From the NCBI GenBank assembly GCA_963698265.1, contig CAVOQC010000001.1:496001-560000 (forward strand): a DNA stretch of 64,000 bases, given 5' to 3'. The notes beneath the pieces were generated by a model. The model was not told the DNA's origin. It worked only from the letters and a program-made list of their open reading frames with translations, and made no database searches. Position 1 is the stretch's first letter; each line of letters starts with the position of its first letter. Both the position numbers and the translations under genes were made by a program. The stretch comes from FEB-7 sp963698265. Lineage in GTDB: Bacteria; Pseudomonadota; Gammaproteobacteria; Burkholderiales; Usitatibacteraceae. Below are positions 8,947 through 17,875 of the stretch, in pieces.

Positions 8947-9766
8947 GGGCAGCCTCTTGGCGGGCGCCGGCGAGCCCGACGTCCTCGTCGTATCCGGGCG
9001 CCGGATAGTGGAAGGGCACGGGGCCGTCCGTCTCGCCGTGGATGAACTGGTGGACCACCGGCAGCTCCGTCGCGCGGATCTGCTCTGGCGTGCCCTCCCC
9101 CACCACGCGGCCCCCGGCGACGAAATAGAGGTAGTCCACGATCTGGAGCGACTCGACGACGTCGTGCGTGACGATGATCGAGGTCGCCCCCAGTGCGTCG
9201 TTCAGGCGCCGGATGAGGCTGCCCACCACGGACATGGCGATCGGGTCGAGCCCGGCGAAGGGCTCGTCGTACATCACCAGCATGGGATCCATCACCACCG
9301 CCCGCGCAAGCGCCACTCGCCGCGACATTCCGCCCGAGAGCTCCGAGGGCATGAGGTTGTGCGCCCCGCGAAGGCCGACCGCCTCGAGCTTCATCAGGAC
9401 CAGGTCGCGCACCATCGCCTCGGAGAGTTTCGCGTGCTCCCGGAGCGGGAAGGCGACGTTGTCGAAGACAGTCATGTCCGTGAAGAGAGCGCCGAACTGG
9501 AACAGCATGCTCATCCGGCGGCGAAGCTCGTAGAGGCCTGCGCGGTCGAGCTCGTGCACTACGCGCCCGCCCACGCGAACTTCGCCCTTCGAAGGCCGCA
9601 GCTGCCCGCCGATCAGGCGCAGGAGCGTGGTCTTCCCGCAGCCGCTGCCGCCCATGATCGCGATCACCTTCCCGCGCTGCATGCGCATCGAGATGCCCTC
9701 GAGGACCGGGCTGCGGCCGTAGCCAAAGCTCACGGCGTCAATCTCGACGAGGTTTTCTTCGCTCAC
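8936..9766 (-). CDS. mlaF: Phospholipid ABC transporter ATP-binding protein MlaF
   Basis: Cytoplasmic ATPase of the Mla transporter. 276 residues. Walker A GGSGCGKTT is at about 39-47, the signature is LSGGMSRRVALARA, Walker B is LVMYDEPFAGLDP, and the H-loop is VTHDVVES. It starts with GTG at 9766 and is the first gene of the minus-strand operon that continues through murA and the his genes. The intergenic region to the divergent regulator gene is 112 bases and carries candidate promoters for both directions. Confidence 0.96.
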   Translation of the reverse strand: MSEENLVEIDAVSFGYGRSPVLEGISMRMQRGKVIAIMGGSGCGKTTLLRLIGGQLRPSKGEVRVGGRVVHELDRAGLYELRRRMSMLFQFGALFTDMTVFDNVAFPLREHAKLSEAMVRDLVLMKLEAVGLRGAHNLMPSELSGGMSRRVALARAVVMDPMLVMYDEPFAGLDPIAMSVVGSLIRRLNDALGATSIIVTHDVVESLQIVDYLYFVAGGRVVGEGTPEQIRATELPVVHQFIHGETDGPVPFHYPAPGYDEDVGLAGARQEAAHAA

Positions 9767-9799
9767 TCGGGGGCGGAAACAGGGGGAATCGGGGGGGCC

Positions 9800-9808
9800 A
9801 TTCTAGCA
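9800..9808 (-). promoter_or_regulatory. Candidate extended -10 promoter of the mla operon
   Basis: On the minus strand the bases read TGCTAGAAT, matching an extended sigma-70 -10 element (TGn plus TAGAAT). The predicted start of transcription is near 9793, leaving a leader of about 27 bases before the mlaF GTG. No good -35 hexamer lies 17 bases upstream, consistent with an extended -10 type. Sequence match only. Confidence 0.4.
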
Positions 9809-9841
9809 GCATTCACCGGCGCGCCCGGAGGCGCGGCGCCC

Positions 9842-9847
9842 TATAAT
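9842..9847 (+). promoter_or_regulatory. Candidate -10 box of the PrsR-like regulator gene
   Basis: A perfect TATAAT lies 31 bases upstream of the ATG at 9879, in the intergenic space divergent to mlaF. A -35 match at normal spacing is absent (the region is GC-only), so strength is uncertain and an activator may be needed. Confidence 0.35.
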
Positions 9848-9878
9848 CCCCGTCACACACGCGTGCCCGGCGCCCCGG

Positions 9879-11330
9879 ATGAAACCCCGACTCCTGCTGG
9901 TCGATGACGATCCCCTGATCACGGAAAGCCTCGCTTACGTGCTCGGGGCGGATTTCGACCTCACCTGCGCGCCGGATCGCGCCTCGGCCGTCGCCGCCCT
10001 GCGGGAGTTGTCAAGCCCGCCCGAACTCGCCCTCATCGACCTGGGCCTGCCGCCGGCACCGAACCTGCCCAACGAGGGCTTCAAGCTGATCGGCGACCTC
10101 CTCGCGCACGCGCCGGACGTGCGCATCGTTGTCCTCACCGGCCAGAACGAGGAATCGAACGCCCGCCGCGCCCGCGCGCTGGGGGCGGCGGACCTGGTGC
10201 CGAAACCTTGCGAACCGGACGACCTGCGGGAGCTCCTGAAGCGGGTCCTGCGCTCGCGAGATCTCGGGCCCGTGGCCGGCGAAACCGAGGAAAGGCGGAC
10301 CCTGATCGGCGAAAGCCCGCCCATGCACAAGCTGCGCAGCCAGATCGACCTGTACGCGTCCTCCGCGTTTCCCGCGCTGATCGAAGGGGAGTCCGGCAGC
10401 GGCAAGGAGGGTGTGGCCTTCTCGCTCCACCACCTGAGCCCGAGAGCGCGCGAGCCCTTCCTCGCCCTGAACTGCGCCGCGATCTCGCCTTCGCTCGTCG
10501 AGCCGACCCTGTTCGGCTACGCGAAGGGCGCCTTTACGGGCGCGGTCCAGTCGAAGGCCGGCTACTTCGAGGACGCCGCCCAGGGAACGCTCTTCCTCGA
10601 CGAGATCGGCGAGCTGCCCGTCGACCTCCAGGCGAAACTGCTGCGCGTCCTGGAGAACGGCGAGTACCAGCGCGTAGGCGAGACCCAGACCCGCGTGAGC
10701 CGCGCCCGGATCGTGGCGGCCACCAATCGCGACTTGCGCCTGGAGACCGCCCAGGGGCGCTTCCGTGCCGACCTCTATCACCGCCTTTCCGTTTTCACCA
10801 TCGCCGTGCCCCCCCTTCGCGAACTCGGCGAGGACAAAGCGCGCCTGCTCGACCACTTCGCGCAGTTGTTCTCCGAGCGGGCAGGAACGCAGCCCTTCGC
10901 CCTCGACGAAAAGGCCCGGGAACACTGGCTCGCCTATCCGTTTCCCGGGAACGTGCGCGAATTGCGCAACATCGTGATCCGGCTCACCACCAAGTTCGCG
11001 GGCTACACCGTAGGCGAGGCGGACCTGGAGCCCGAGTTCGCTCCGGCACCCACGCTCTCCTCCGGGGCTCACGATCCGCTGGCGGATGCGCGCGCAGCGC
11101 TCGCCTCCGGGCGCCCGTTCAGCCTCGACGAGGCGCTGAAGGCGGTCGAGTCGATCTACCTCGATGCGGCCATAGACGTCGCGCAGGGCAACATGTCGCG
11201 GGCGGCGAAACTCCTCGGGATTTCGCGAAGCACGCTCTACAGCAGGCTGGAAGCGGCGGGGCGCTCCGGTGCTAAACTCGCTCTGCCGGACCCTGCTGAT
11301 CCTCCAGTTGCCTCCGGCGTCCGCAATTGA
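9879..11330 (+). CDS. Sigma-54-dependent response regulator, PrsR-like
   Basis: NtrC-family activator of 483 residues. The receiver domain covers 1-125: acidic pocket VDDDP, phospho-acceptor Asp about 54 in LIDLGLPP, conserved Lys in VPKP. The AAA+ domain covers about 140-380: Walker A GESGSGKE at 170-177, the sigma-54 contact loop GAFTGA at about 217-222, Walker B GTLFLDEIGEL. A C-terminal Fis-type HTH follows (MSRAAKLLGISRSTLYSRL). The receiver segment, with LIDLGLPP followed by NEGFKLI and VVLTGQNEESNA, resembles PEP-CTERM regulators of the PrsR type. It starts the pilus locus with 19 bases to the MshM gene. Inference: it controls pilus or envelope genes from sigma-54 promoters; rpoN is also in this window. 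Confidence 0.85.
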   Translation: MKPRLLLVDDDPLITESLAYVLGADFDLTCAPDRASAVAALRELSSPPELALIDLGLPPAPNLPNEGFKLIGDLLAHAPDVRIVVLTGQNEESNARRARALGAADLVPKPCEPDDLRELLKRVLRSRDLGPVAGETEERRTLIGESPPMHKLRSQIDLYASSAFPALIEGESGSGKEGVAFSLHHLSPRAREPFLALNCAAISPSLVEPTLFGYAKGAFTGAVQSKAGYFEDAAQGTLFLDEIGELPVDLQAKLLRVLENGEYQRVGETQTRVSRARIVAATNRDLRLETAQGRFRADLYHRLSVFTIAVPPLRELGEDKARLLDHFAQLFSERAGTQPFALDEKAREHWLAYPFPGNVRELRNIVIRLTTKFAGYTVGEADLEPEFAPAPTLSSGAHDPLADARAALASGRPFSLDEALKAVESIYLDAAIDVAQGNMSRAAKLLGISRSTLYSRLEAAGRSGAKLALPDPADPPVASGVRN

Positions 11331-11349
11331 CTCTCCGCCCGCCACTCTC

Positions 11350-12876
11350 ATGACGATGTACCTGGAGCACTTCGGCCTGCGTGAGGCGCCGTTTCGCATC
11401 ACGCCCCACACCGAGTTCTTCTTCGCGGGCGCCAACCGTGGCGCAACGCTGGAGGCGCTGGCCTACGCGATCACCGCGGGCGAAGGCCTCGTGAAGGTCA
11501 CGGGCGAGGTGGGAACCGGCAAGACGATGCTCTGCCGCGTGCTCATGGAGCGCCTTCCGGAATCGGTGGAGACCATCTATCTCGCGGTGCCGAGCCTCAC
11601 CCGCGACGAGATGCTCATCGCGATCGCGAGCGAACTCGGCATCGACACCCAGGGCGCGAACACCACCCAGCTCCTGCGCGCGCTGCAGGACCGGCTCATC
11701 GCGCTGCACTCGGAGGGCCGCCAGGTCGTGGCGCTCATCGACGAGGCGCACGCCATGCCGCTTGCCACGCTCGAGGAGATCCGGCTGCTGTCGAACCTGG
11801 AGACCGGCAAGGAGAAGCTCCTGCAGATCGTGCTGTTCGGCCAGCCCGAGCTCGACGAGCACCTGGCCCTTCCCAACATGCGCCAGCTCAAGGAGCGCAT
11901 CACGCACGCGTTCGGCCTGTCTCCCCTGCCGCCGCGCGACATCAAGGACTACATCGCCTTCCGGCTGCGCGCGGCGGGCTACCACGGCCCCGACCTCTTC
12001 GGCCCGGACACGCTTCGCATCATTGGCGAGGCTTCCGAGGGCCTCACCCGGCGCATCAACATCTACGCCGACAAGACGCTCCTGGCCGCCTTCGCCGCAG
12101 GAACCCACACCGTGAGCGCCGATCACGCGCGAGCCGCGGTCTCGGACACGCAGATCGTGGTATCCCGCCGGGCGGCGCCGCGCCGTGTCGTGGTCGCGGC
12201 GCTCGCCGGCCTCGCCGCGGGCGTCGCGATCGGCTACGGCGGCGCCGCGTTCCTTCAGCCGGGACCGGCCGTCCCGCCAGGCCTGGCATCGGCATCTATC
12301 GCGGTTGTCCCCGCCGCGCAGGCACCCGCGCCGACGCCGGTTCCACCTTCGGAAGCGGCAATCGCTCCGCAGCCGCCACCCACCGGGGACCCGGCCGGGT
12401 CCCCAGCGGCCTTGCCGGCGGCACCGGTGGCGAGCGGTCCAGCGCCTGAGGCGCAACCGGCCACGGGACGGCTACCCGCTCCCGCCGCATCGCCGGTGTC
12501 CCCGGGCGCGGCCGCCGGGAAGATGGACGGTAGGTTTCCGCTCGAATCACGCTTTTCCGCCGGACTGTCGATGCTGGAAGGGGAAGCGGAGGGTCGCTGG
12601 GTCGTCCAGTTGATGGTGACGGACGCGAGGGACCGGGACTATCTCCTGTCCTTCCTGGAACAGGCCTCGCGCACGCTCGATGCCGAGGCGCTGTATCTCT
12701 ACCCGAGCGGATCGTCCGAGTTTCCCAGGGCAGGCGTCGTCTACGGCACTTTCCCGACCCGCCTTGAGGCGAACGATGCCCTGGCATCCCTCCCCGAGAA
12801 CCTGCGCAGGTTCCGTCCGTACGTCCGGTCCGTGGAGGCGGTGCGCGCCGACGTGCGAAAGGGGTCCCGGTCGTGA
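11350..12876 (+). CDS. mshM: MshM/ExeA-like AAA ATPase with C-terminal SPOR-like domain
   Basis: 508-residue ATPase of the ExeA/GspA/MshM family, which helps secretin assembly through the peptidoglycan. AAA domain: Walker A GEVGTGKT at about 52-59, Walker B VVALIDEAH with Asp 131, and the arginine-rich SEGLTRRINIYADK segment. A single membrane helix sits at about 279-301, followed by a long Pro/Ala-rich periplasmic linker (about 303-425). The C-terminal region RWVVQLMVTDARDRDYLLSF has the look of a SPOR peptidoglycan-binding domain. The ATG at 11350 gives the canonical MYLEHFGLREAPF start. It precedes the MshL secretin gene. Confidence 0.85.
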   Translation: MTMYLEHFGLREAPFRITPHTEFFFAGANRGATLEALAYAITAGEGLVKVTGEVGTGKTMLCRVLMERLPESVETIYLAVPSLTRDEMLIAIASELGIDTQGANTTQLLRALQDRLIALHSEGRQVVALIDEAHAMPLATLEEIRLLSNLETGKEKLLQIVLFGQPELDEHLALPNMRQLKERITHAFGLSPLPPRDIKDYIAFRLRAAGYHGPDLFGPDTLRIIGEASEGLTRRINIYADKTLLAAFAAGTHTVSADHARAAVSDTQIVVSRRAAPRRVVVAALAGLAAGVAIGYGGAAFLQPGPAVPPGLASASIAVVPAAQAPAPTPVPPSEAAIAPQPPPTGDPAGSPAALPAAPVASGPAPEAQPATGRLPAPAASPVSPGAAAGKMDGRFPLESRFSAGLSMLEGEAEGRWVVQLMVTDARDRDYLLSFLEQASRTLDAEALYLYPSGSSEFPRAGVVYGTFPTRLEANDALASLPENLRRFRPYVRSVEAVRADVRKGSRS

Positions 12877-12933
12877 CCCGCCGCGGGAGGCGGCGTCAAG
12901 CCGTATTCCGCAGCGGGGCCCGCCGGGATTCGT

Positions 12934-12962
12934 TTGCGTTTCGGCATCGAAAACGCTATAAC
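12934..12962 (+). promoter_or_regulatory. Candidate sigma-70 promoter upstream of mshL
   Basis: TTGCGT (12934-12939) and TATAAC (12957-12962) are spaced by 17 bases in an AT-richer patch, 53 bases before the mshL ATG. It suggests that the secretin and downstream pilus genes can be expressed apart from the regulator-mshM pair. Sequence match only. Confidence 0.4.
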
Positions 12963-13015
12963 GTAGCGAATTCCGTTCTCCCCTTAAAACAATCACTTAC
13001 GGAATCATCTTGACG

Positions 13016-14926
13016 ATGCGCCTGAACCGCAAACCCGCTCTAGTCGCCATCGCAGTGCTGGCCGCGCTGACGGCAGGTTGCGGCACGCAGCCGATCGCGC
13101 AGCCCGACACCCACCTCCGGCAGGATCCGGTGCGCGCAGCCGACGCCCCGTCGATCCCGAAACCGGTCATGCCCGCGCCGCTGCCGCCGCCTCCCGAGGC
13201 GCGCGCGGCACAGGTCAAGTACTCCATCGTGGTCGCGAACCAGCCGGTGCGCGATGTCCTGCTCGCCGTCGCCCGCGAGACGAAGGTGAACGTCGACGTG
13301 CACCCGGGCGTCGAGGGCGCCATCACGATCAACGCGATCGACCAGACCCTCACGCAGATCCTCGACCGGATCTCGAAGCAGATCGACATGCGCTACCAGG
13401 TCGAAGGCGACACGATCCACGTCATGCCCGACTCGCCGTTCCTGCGCAGCTACCGTGTCGACTACGTGAACATGGCGCGCGACACGACGGAAACGACATC
13501 GATTTCGACGACGGTGATTTCCGGATCCCTCGGCTCGGCCACGGGCGGAGGTGCGGCGCAGGGGGAAAACAACTCGACGCTCAGGATAAGCAGTACTGCC
13601 AGAAACCGCTTCTGGGAAACGCTCGAGAGGAACATCAAGGACATGCTTCGGGAGACCGACAAGCTCCTTCCCGAAGGCAGCAGCGAGACGTTCGTATCCG
13701 GCAGGAGGCAGGCCGCAGCAAGAAGTTCGGGCGGCGGCGTCCAGCGCACAACCGCGACCGCGTCAAGGTCGGCGGCGGCGAGCACTTCCAGAACTGCCCC
13801 GACTCAAGCTGAATCCCAGCAAAGCGACGACGTCGTTGAGAGCCGCCTGACCTTTCGGGAGGCGGCGTCCGTCATCGTCAACGCGGAATCGGGGATCGTT
13901 TCGGTGCGAGCCACTTCGCGGCAGCACGAAAAGGTCGCGGAATTCCTCGAACAGGTCACCGGCGCCGCCAGGCGCCAGGTGGTTATCGCGGCCACTATCG
14001 TGGAAGTCCAACTCGACGACCGGTACCAGTCCGGAGTCGATTGGTCCGCACTGGCGACGAACGGGCTTGGCTACACTGTTCAGCAGAGTTTCATTGGCGG
14101 AAACATTCCAGGCCAGGCCTTCTCCCTGGGTTACAGCAATCCGAACCCGGCGGCGGGCGGCAACATCGCGAGCACGATCAAACTGCTCAACACGTTCGGC
14201 AACACCCGGGTGCTGTCGAGCCCGCTGCTCATGGTCCTGAACAACCAGACGGCGGTCCTCAAGGTGACGGACAACCGCGTCTACTTCACGATCAAGGCCG
14301 ACACGAACACCAACGCAAACGTCTCCACGACGACCTTCACCACGACCCCGAACGTGATTCCGATCGGCCTGATCATGAACATCACTGCGCAGATCAGCGA
14401 CAGCGACGTCGTGACGCTCAACGTGAGGCCAACCATCACTTCGCTCCTGGGCCCGGGCGTCAGGGACCCGAACCCATCCTTGCGCGGCACGATACCCGGC
14501 ACTTCGATCGAAAGCATCATTCCTGAAACGCAGACCCGGGAAATGGAAAGCCTGCTCCGGGTTGCCAGCGGCCAGACGGCCATCCTGGGCGGCCTGATGG
14601 TTGACGGGTTCAAGGGCTCGCGTGACGGCATTCCGATGGCTTCGAGGATCCCGATCTTCGGCGACCTTTTCAGCTACCGCGACGACAAGGCCCAGAAGAC
14701 CGAGCTCGTGATCTTCATTCGGCCCCTGGTGGTCCGGAACGCCAGCGTGAACGGCGACCTTTCGGAGTACCGCCGCCACCTTCCCGACCGCAGTTTCTTC
14801 AAGGACACCGAGGCGCCGCTGCCGGAATTCCAGGAAGGCCTGCGGCAGATGCAGCGCGGCGAGATGCCGGGAACCACGCCCAATCCGGTGGTGCCCCCGT
14901 CGCCCGCCCAGGGAGGAAGCCGATGA
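13016..14926 (+). CDS. mshL: MSHA-type pilus secretin (outer-membrane channel)
   Basis: 636-residue secretin that forms the outer-membrane pore for an MSHA-type pilus. A lipoprotein signal is visible: AVLAALTAGC with Cys at about 22, as in MshL/PulD-type lipoprotein secretins. An N-terminal STN/N0-like domain (about 65-140, VKYSIVVANQPVRDVLLAVA) is followed by a Ser/Arg/Thr-rich low-complexity stretch (about 215-265). The secretin core has VLSSPLLMVLNNQTAVLKV and ASGQTAILGGLMVDGF, with IPIFGDLFSYRDDKAQKTELVIF near the end. The ATG at 13016 gives a proper signal peptide. Downstream mshN overlaps by 4 bases. Confidence 0.92.
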   Translation: MRLNRKPALVAIAVLAALTAGCGTQPIAQPDTHLRQDPVRAADAPSIPKPVMPAPLPPPPEARAAQVKYSIVVANQPVRDVLLAVARETKVNVDVHPGVEGAITINAIDQTLTQILDRISKQIDMRYQVEGDTIHVMPDSPFLRSYRVDYVNMARDTTETTSISTTVISGSLGSATGGGAAQGENNSTLRISSTARNRFWETLERNIKDMLRETDKLLPEGSSETFVSGRRQAAARSSGGGVQRTTATASRSAAASTSRTAPTQAESQQSDDVVESRLTFREAASVIVNAESGIVSVRATSRQHEKVAEFLEQVTGAARRQVVIAATIVEVQLDDRYQSGVDWSALATNGLGYTVQQSFIGGNIPGQAFSLGYSNPNPAAGGNIASTIKLLNTFGNTRVLSSPLLMVLNNQTAVLKVTDNRVYFTIKADTNTNANVSTTTFTTTPNVIPIGLIMNITAQISDSDVVTLNVRPTITSLLGPGVRDPNPSLRGTIPGTSIESIIPETQTREMESLLRVASGQTAILGGLMVDGFKGSRDGIPMASRIPIFGDLFSYRDDKAQKTELVIFIRPLVVRNASVNGDLSEYRRHLPDRSFFKDTEAPLPEFQEGLRQMQRGEMPGTTPNPVVPPSPAQGGSR

Positions 14927-16152
14927 GTCTCCTGCTCGACGCCCTCAAGCGCGCCGAGCAGGAAAAGCTTGCTCGACTGGACCAGGAGGCGCCCCCCGAA
15001 GACACGTCGCAGGCAGCCGCCAAGCCCTCGCTCCGGGCAGGATTCGAGCTCGAGCAGGTCGAACGCCCCCCGGTCGCGGCCCCCGCTCCCAAGGCCGCGC
15101 GTGAACCGGACCGCGAAGGCGCCAAGGCGGTCTTCGCGGCCAAGAAGGCGGAGCCCGTGGCGGCACCGTCGGGCAAGAACAAGGCCATCATCGGAATCGG
15201 CGTGGTGGCCCTCCTGCTGTTCGCAGGCGGCGGCGCCTACGTCTGGTACGAGATCAACCGCACACCCGCGCCGCTGGCGCGCACGAACATGCAGGTCGCC
15301 TCACCCAAACCCGTCACCCCCGCCCCGGCGGCCACGCCTGCCGCGCGCCCCTTGCTGGCTGCAGGTGCCGGAGAGGCGTCCGTCGCCACGCCCTCCGTGT
15401 CGGCGCCCAGGCCCGAGAACCTCGCGGCGGCCACGGCGACGGGGACTGCGGCGGCCCCGGAGGCCGCAGCGAAACCCAAGCCGCCGCCCACGCCATCGCA
15501 GCAGCTGGTGGCGAGCGTGCTCCAGGAGTCCGCGGGGCCGAAGCCCGCGCCCGCCCTGGAGCTCACGCGCAAGTTCGATGCGCCGCGCGTTCCCGCCGAC
15601 GTCCGGCGAGGCTACGAGGCGTTGAAGGGGGGCGACGCCGCCGCCGCGCGCGGGCACTACGAATCCGCCGTTGCGGCCGATCCGGCGAACGTCGATGCGC
15701 ACCTCGGACTGGCCTCGGCGGCCGCGCGGACCGGCGACCGGGAAACGGCCGCGCGCCACTACCGGCGGGCGCTCGAGCTCGATCCGCGAAGTCCCGCGGC
15801 CGTCGCCGGCCTCGCCGCAATTGCGGATTTCTCCCGGCCCGATGCGCTCGAACGGCAGCTTCGCGCCGACATCACCCGCCATTCCGCTAGCCCCGCCCTG
15901 CATTTCACCCTGGGCAATCTCCTCGCCTCCCAGGGGCGGTGGAACGAGGCGCAGGCCGCCTACTTCGAGGCCTACCGCCTCGACCCGGGGAACGCCGACC
16001 AGGCCTACAACCTCGCCGTGAGCCTCGATCAGCTCGGCCAGGGAAATCTCGCCGCCGGCTACTACCAGCGCGCCATGGAGGCCGCCGGGCAGCAGCCCGC
16101 GCAGTTCGACAAGGAACAGGTCGCGCGGCGAATCGCGGAGCTCAAGCGGTAA
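14923..16152 (+). CDS. mshN: MshN-like TPR pilus biogenesis protein
   Basis: 409 residues. A short cytoplasmic N-terminus beginning MSLLLDALKRAEQEK, typical of MshN, is followed by one membrane helix at about 86-106 (AIIGIGVVALLLFAGGGAYVW). Next come an Ala/Pro-rich linker and C-terminal TPR repeats from about 228 to 400, for example YESAVAADPANVDAHLGLASAAA and YRRALELDPRSPAAVAGLA. It overlaps mshL (ATGA). The family is thought to act in the periplasm as a scaffold of the pilus machine; the precise function is not known. Confidence 0.82.
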   Translation: MSLLLDALKRAEQEKLARLDQEAPPEDTSQAAAKPSLRAGFELEQVERPPVAAPAPKAAREPDREGAKAVFAAKKAEPVAAPSGKNKAIIGIGVVALLLFAGGGAYVWYEINRTPAPLARTNMQVASPKPVTPAPAATPAARPLLAAGAGEASVATPSVSAPRPENLAAATATGTAAAPEAAAKPKPPPTPSQQLVASVLQESAGPKPAPALELTRKFDAPRVPADVRRGYEALKGGDAAAARGHYESAVAADPANVDAHLGLASAAARTGDRETAARHYRRALELDPRSPAAVAGLAAIADFSRPDALERQLRADITRHSASPALHFTLGNLLASQGRWNEAQAAYFEAYRLDPGNADQAYNLAVSLDQLGQGNLAAGYYQRAMEAAGQQPAQFDKEQVARRIAELKR

Positions 16153-16154
16153 CG

Positions 16155-17867
16155 ATGGGCACGGTCCATTCACCCATTTCCCCGATTCCGCTGGGGCAGA
16201 CGCTCCTCACGAAAGGAATCGTCAGCCAGGACCAGCTGAACATCGCCCTCACGGAGCAGAAGCGGTTCAAGTCGCCGCTCGGCAAGGTGCTGGTGCAGCT
16301 CGGCTTCGTCACCGAGGCCACCATCCGCGACACGCTGTCCGAGACGCTCGGCCAGGTGTCCATAGACCTCGAGAACACCATCGTCGACCCGGCCGCGATC
16401 GCGCTGGTGCCCAAGGACCTCGCGCGCCGCTGCCACGTCCTTCCGGTCTCCTACGACCACGAGAAGCGCTCGCTCCTCATCGCCGTGTCGGACCCGGCGA
16501 ACGTCGTCGCCCTCGACCAGATCCGGGCGCTGGTCCGGGAGGACCTGCGCATCGAGCAGGTGCTCGCGCGCGAATCCGACATCACCATCGGGATCGAGCA
16601 CCACTACGGCTTCGAGCTCTCGATCGACGGCATCCTGAACGAGATCGAGACGGGCGAGATCGACTACCAGAGCCTCGCCGCCGAGTTCGACGAGTACAGC
16701 CAGCCGGTGGTGCGGCTGGTCGACGCGCTCCTGAACGACGCGGTGAAGCGCGACGCCTCCGACATCCACTTCGAGCCCGAGCAGGGGTTCCTGCGCATCC
16801 GCTACCGCATCGACGGGGTGCTCCGCCAGATCCGCAGCCTGCACAAGAACTACTGGGCGGCGATGGTGGTGCGCCTGAAGGTGATGAGCGGCATGAACAT
16901 CGCCGAGACGCGGGCACCGCAGGACGGCCGCATCTCGCTGCTGCTCTCCGGCCACCAGGTCGACTTCCGCGTCTCCGCCCAGCCCACGACGCACGGCGAG
17001 AACATCGTGCTGCGCATCCTCGACCGCGAAAAGGGCATCGTGCCCCTCGAGGACCTGGGCCTGCAGGCCGACGAGCTGAAATCGCTCAAGCTCATGCTGG
17101 CGCGCCCCGAGGGCATCATCCTCGTGACCGGCCCCACGGGCAGCGGCAAGACGACCACCCTCTATTCGGTGCTCAGCTACGTGAACACCGAGGGCGTGAA
17201 TATCATGACCCTCGAGGACCCGGTCGAGTACCCGATGGCGATGATCCGCCAGACCTCGGTGAACGAGGTGGTGAAGCTCGATTTCGCCTCCGGCATCCGC
17301 TCGATGATGCGCCAGGACCCGGATATCATCCTCGTGGGCGAGATCCGCGACCAGGAGACGGCCGAGATGGCCTTCCGCGCGGCGATGACCGGCCACCAGG
17401 TGTACTCGACCCTGCACACGAACTCCTCCATCGGCGCTATCCCGCGCCTCATGGATCTCGGGGTGCTGCCCGACATCATGGCCGGCAACATCATCGGCGT
17501 GATCGCGCAGCGCCTCATGCGCAAGCTCTGCACGCACTGCCGCGCGCCCTACGAGCCCGATCCGGCCACGCGCAGCCTGCTCGGCATGGACGAGGCCGAC
17601 GACCGCCCCGTGTACCGGCCCGTCGGCTGCACCAAGTGCGACAAGCAGGGCTACAAGGGGCGCCTCGCGATCATGGAGATCTTCAAGCTCGACGCCGAGA
17701 TCGACGAACTGATCGCGCGCCGCGCGACGGGGCGCGAGATCCGCACTGCGGCCTCCGCGAAGGGCTTCCGCACGCTGGCCGACGACGCCATCGGGCGCGT
17801 GCTCCTGGGGCAGACGAGCCTCGAGGAGATCTCGCGGGTGGTCGACCTCACCGACCGCGTCATCTAG
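16155..17867 (+). CDS. mshE: Pilus extension ATPase MshE (GspE/PilB family)
   Basis: 570-residue secretion ATPase. The N-terminal MshEN domain (about 10-150) contains LGQTLLTKGIVSQDQL and IALVPKDLARR; in MshE this region binds c-di-GMP. The catalytic half has Walker A GPTGSGKTT at about 326-334, the Asp box, Walker B DPDIILVGEIRD and the His box TLHTNSS. The tetracysteine zinc site (CTHC ... CTKC) sits near 455-500. The ATG at 16155 is 2 bases after the mshN stop. It drives pilus assembly with the MshG platform encoded next. Confidence 0.94.
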   Translation: MGTVHSPISPIPLGQTLLTKGIVSQDQLNIALTEQKRFKSPLGKVLVQLGFVTEATIRDTLSETLGQVSIDLENTIVDPAAIALVPKDLARRCHVLPVSYDHEKRSLLIAVSDPANVVALDQIRALVREDLRIEQVLARESDITIGIEHHYGFELSIDGILNEIETGEIDYQSLAAEFDEYSQPVVRLVDALLNDAVKRDASDIHFEPEQGFLRIRYRIDGVLRQIRSLHKNYWAAMVVRLKVMSGMNIAETRAPQDGRISLLLSGHQVDFRVSAQPTTHGENIVLRILDREKGIVPLEDLGLQADELKSLKLMLARPEGIILVTGPTGSGKTTTLYSVLSYVNTEGVNIMTLEDPVEYPMAMIRQTSVNEVVKLDFASGIRSMMRQDPDIILVGEIRDQETAEMAFRAAMTGHQVYSTLHTNSSIGAIPRLMDLGVLPDIMAGNIIGVIAQRLMRKLCTHCRAPYEPDPATRSLLGMDEADDRPVYRPVGCTKCDKQGYKGRLAIMEIFKLDAEIDELIARRATGREIRTAASAKGFRTLADDAIGRVLLGQTSLEEISRVVDLTDRVI

Positions 17868-17875
17868 GGGCCGGC

